From: Acidimicrobiales bacterium
GTDB lineage: Bacteria > Actinomycetota > Acidimicrobiia > Acidimicrobiales > Ilumatobacteraceae
Length of the DNA stretch: 5,782 nucleotides
Direction of reading: 5' to 3'
Assembly: GCA_030830415.1 (NCBI GenBank)
Contig: JAURNB010000034.1
Location: 1-5,782 of the forward strand
In this document: piece by piece, positions 4,601 to 5,782 of the stretch
Position numbering within the stretch: position 1 is the stretch's first letter
How the letters are laid out: every line of letters begins with the position of its first letter
Translations under genes and position numbers: made by a program
The notes under the pieces: generated by a model
Databases searched by the model: none
Told to the model about the DNA's origin: nothing
What the model saw: the letters and a program-made list of their open reading frames with translations, nothing else

Positions 4601-5782
4601 TTATGCCTGAAGCGAGTCGATCGCTTCTTGCTTTAAGCGCTTGTAGTCGAGCTTGCCGTTGGGGGCGCGACCAATGGTGGCCACCGTAATGACCGATTTT
4701 GGCGATTTATAAGGGGCCAAGGTGGAGCGCACATGGGCAATGAGGGTTTGGGCGTCGATGCTTTGCCCCGGGCGGGCCTCCACCAAAGCGGTAATGGCTT
4801 CGCCAAAGCGCTCGTCGGGCAGGCCCACCACAGCGGCGTCGAGCACCGATGGGTGGGTCTTCAATACTTCTTCCACCTCTTCGGGGTAGACCTTTTCGCC
4901 GCCGGTGTTAATGCATTGGCTGCCACGGCCCAACAGGCGCACGGTGCCATCGGCATCTACTTCTGCGAAGTCGCCAGGAATGGAATAACGGATGTTGTCG
5001 ATGGTGATGAAAGTGGTTGCCGACTTTGCTTCGTCTTTGTAATAACCCATTGGAGTGCGACCACGAAGTGCCACACGACCACGCTCGCCACTACCAGGAA
5101 CAACATCGCGACCATCTTCATGCACTACGCGTGTGTTGGGGCCAAGTTTAAATGTTGCGGTACTCGATGCGCTGTCGGCGGTGGTGGTGGCCGCTGCCAT
5201 ACCAATTGCTTCTGATGAACCAAGGCTGTCGATGAGAATGAGTTTTTCGTTGTGACGTAACAAACCGGCTTTTGTTTCGGCCGACCACATGACACCACTC
5301 GACACAATCATTTTCAACGATGAGATGTCGTACTTGCCAGGGTTTTCATCGAGCGCGCGCAAGATGGGTTTGGCAAATGCATCGCCCACAATCGACACGC
5401 TGTTCACGCGTGCTGAAGCAACAACAGCGAGAAGTTCTTGAGCGTCGAATGTGCGGCTGGTCATGGTGGCAATAGAGCCACCTAAACACAAGTTCCACAT
5501 TGCATTAAATGCGCCAGTGCCGTGCATGAGCGGAGCTGCTGGCATGTTGACCGCACCAGGCTTGCTCACACGTGCAGCAAGAGCGTCGTAATCTTTGAGC
5601 GCAGGAAGTGGGCGCTTCGATGGTGCATCGAGGCTGGCAATGATGTCGTCTTGACGCCACATCACACCTTTGGGCATTCCTGTGGTGCCGCCGGTGTAAA
5701 GAAAGTACATGTCGTCGCCGCTGCGTGGCCACGGTGCAATAGCTAGTGCTTGGTTGCTCGTTGCTGCAGTGGTGTAGGGAAC
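4601..5782 (-). CDS. AMP-forming acyl-CoA synthetase (FadD-type), 5' part beyond the window
   Basis: The frame is open from the right edge, giving 393 visible codons; the family usually has about 520-550, so roughly 150 N-terminal residues are missing. The enzyme activates a carboxylic acid to its CoA thioester via an acyl-adenylate. In visible numbering, the ATP P-loop YTGGTTGMPKG is at 29-39, followed by VMWR; PLMHGTGAF is at 84-92 and DSLGSSE at 185-191. Asp271 in IPGD is the ribose-binding residue, the hinge/CoA loop GRGSQCINTGGEKVYPEEVE spans 285-304, and the catalytic lysine is Lys377 in NGKLDYKRLK. All catalytic motifs are intact. The VMWR and CINTGGEK wording recalls the FadD19-like steroid-side-chain subgroup, a weak hint about substrate. 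The ATG at 5710 is an internal Met just before the P-loop, not the start. Codon use changes within the gene: GCC for Ala is rare before about 4960 and dominant after it. Confidence 0.95.
   Translation of the reverse strand, partial: VPYTTAATSNQALAIAPWPRSGDDMYFLYTGGTTGMPKGVMWRQDDIIASLDAPSKRPLPALKDYDALAARVSKPGAVNMPAAPLMHGTGAFNAMWNLCLGGSIATMTSRTFDAQELLAVVASARVNSVSIVGDAFAKPILRALDENPGKYDISSLKMIVSSGVMWSAETKAGLLRHNEKLILIDSLGSSEAIGMAAATTTADSASSTATFKLGPNTRVVHEDGRDVVPGSGERGRVALRGRTPMGYYKDEAKSATTFITIDNIRYSIPGDFAEVDADGTVRLLGRGSQCINTGGEKVYPEEVEEVLKTHPSVLDAAVVGLPDERFGEAITALVEARPGQSIDAQTLIAHVRSTLAPYKSPKSVITVATIGRAPNGKLDYKRLKQEAIDSLQA

Noticed and set aside
4733..5215. Plus-strand 160-codon open frame
   Set aside because: It is antisense to conserved motifs of the acyl-CoA synthetase and has no recognisable family features.
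5708..5710. ATG at 5710 as the start of the acyl-CoA synthetase
   Set aside because: The frame continues upstream without a stop to the window edge. This Met sits 3 residues before the YTGG P-loop, so a protein starting here would lack the N-terminal domain.

Overview
The window looks like chromosomal DNA of an actinobacterium. My best guess is an aquatic Acidimicrobiia-type lineage. The reasons are an acyl-CoA synthetase / SDR / acyl-CoA dehydrogenase gene set of the kind actinobacteria carry in many paralogous copies, a secreted protein with a long Thr-rich 'APTTTTT' stalk (a style I associate with that class), an apparently leaderless promoter, and intermediate GC. This placement is inference. 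No rRNA or other marker gene is present.

Every supported gene is on the minus strand, so transcription runs from the right end to the left. Positions 5782-4601 hold the C-terminal three quarters of an AMP-forming acyl-CoA synthetase, whose start lies beyond the right edge. A 98-nt gap follows. It contains a possible promoter, an inverted repeat, a perfect 16-bp palindrome and a ribosome binding site. Next comes a tight three-gene cluster: an SDR of the (3R)-hydroxyacyl-CoA dehydrogenase type (4502-3609), an acyl-CoA dehydrogenase (3606-2479, 2-nt gap) and an alpha/beta hydrolase (2479-1610, start overlapping the preceding stop as TAATG). Synthetase, dehydrogenase and hydroxyacyl-CoA dehydrogenase are three successive classes of beta-oxidation enzyme. 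The hydrolase could remove an acyl group from CoA or cleave an ester. An enoyl-CoA hydratase and a thiolase are missing from the window. The substrate (fatty acid, steroid side chain or other carboxylate) cannot be decided from the sequence.

A 74-nt gap (1609-1536) separates this cluster from the last gene. It carries a four-run G-quadruplex motif on the plus strand (C-rich in the transcript) and a good sigma-70-like promoter (TTGAAG, 17 nt, TAGACT) placed so that transcription would begin at or next to the ATG. The gene from 1535 runs off the left edge. It encodes a secreted protein with a signal peptide, a beta-rich adhesin-like region, a GEVED domain ending in GEVEDY, and a Thr-rich stalk built from DNA-level tandem repeats. 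Its long reading frame stays open to the window edge.

Most of this is recognisable catabolic and surface-protein content, and I see no clearly new multi-gene system. The items most worth a second look are the palindrome in front of the SDR, the G4 plus leaderless-promoter arrangement, the recently duplicated 51-bp stalk repeat, and a sharp change of codon preference inside the synthetase gene.
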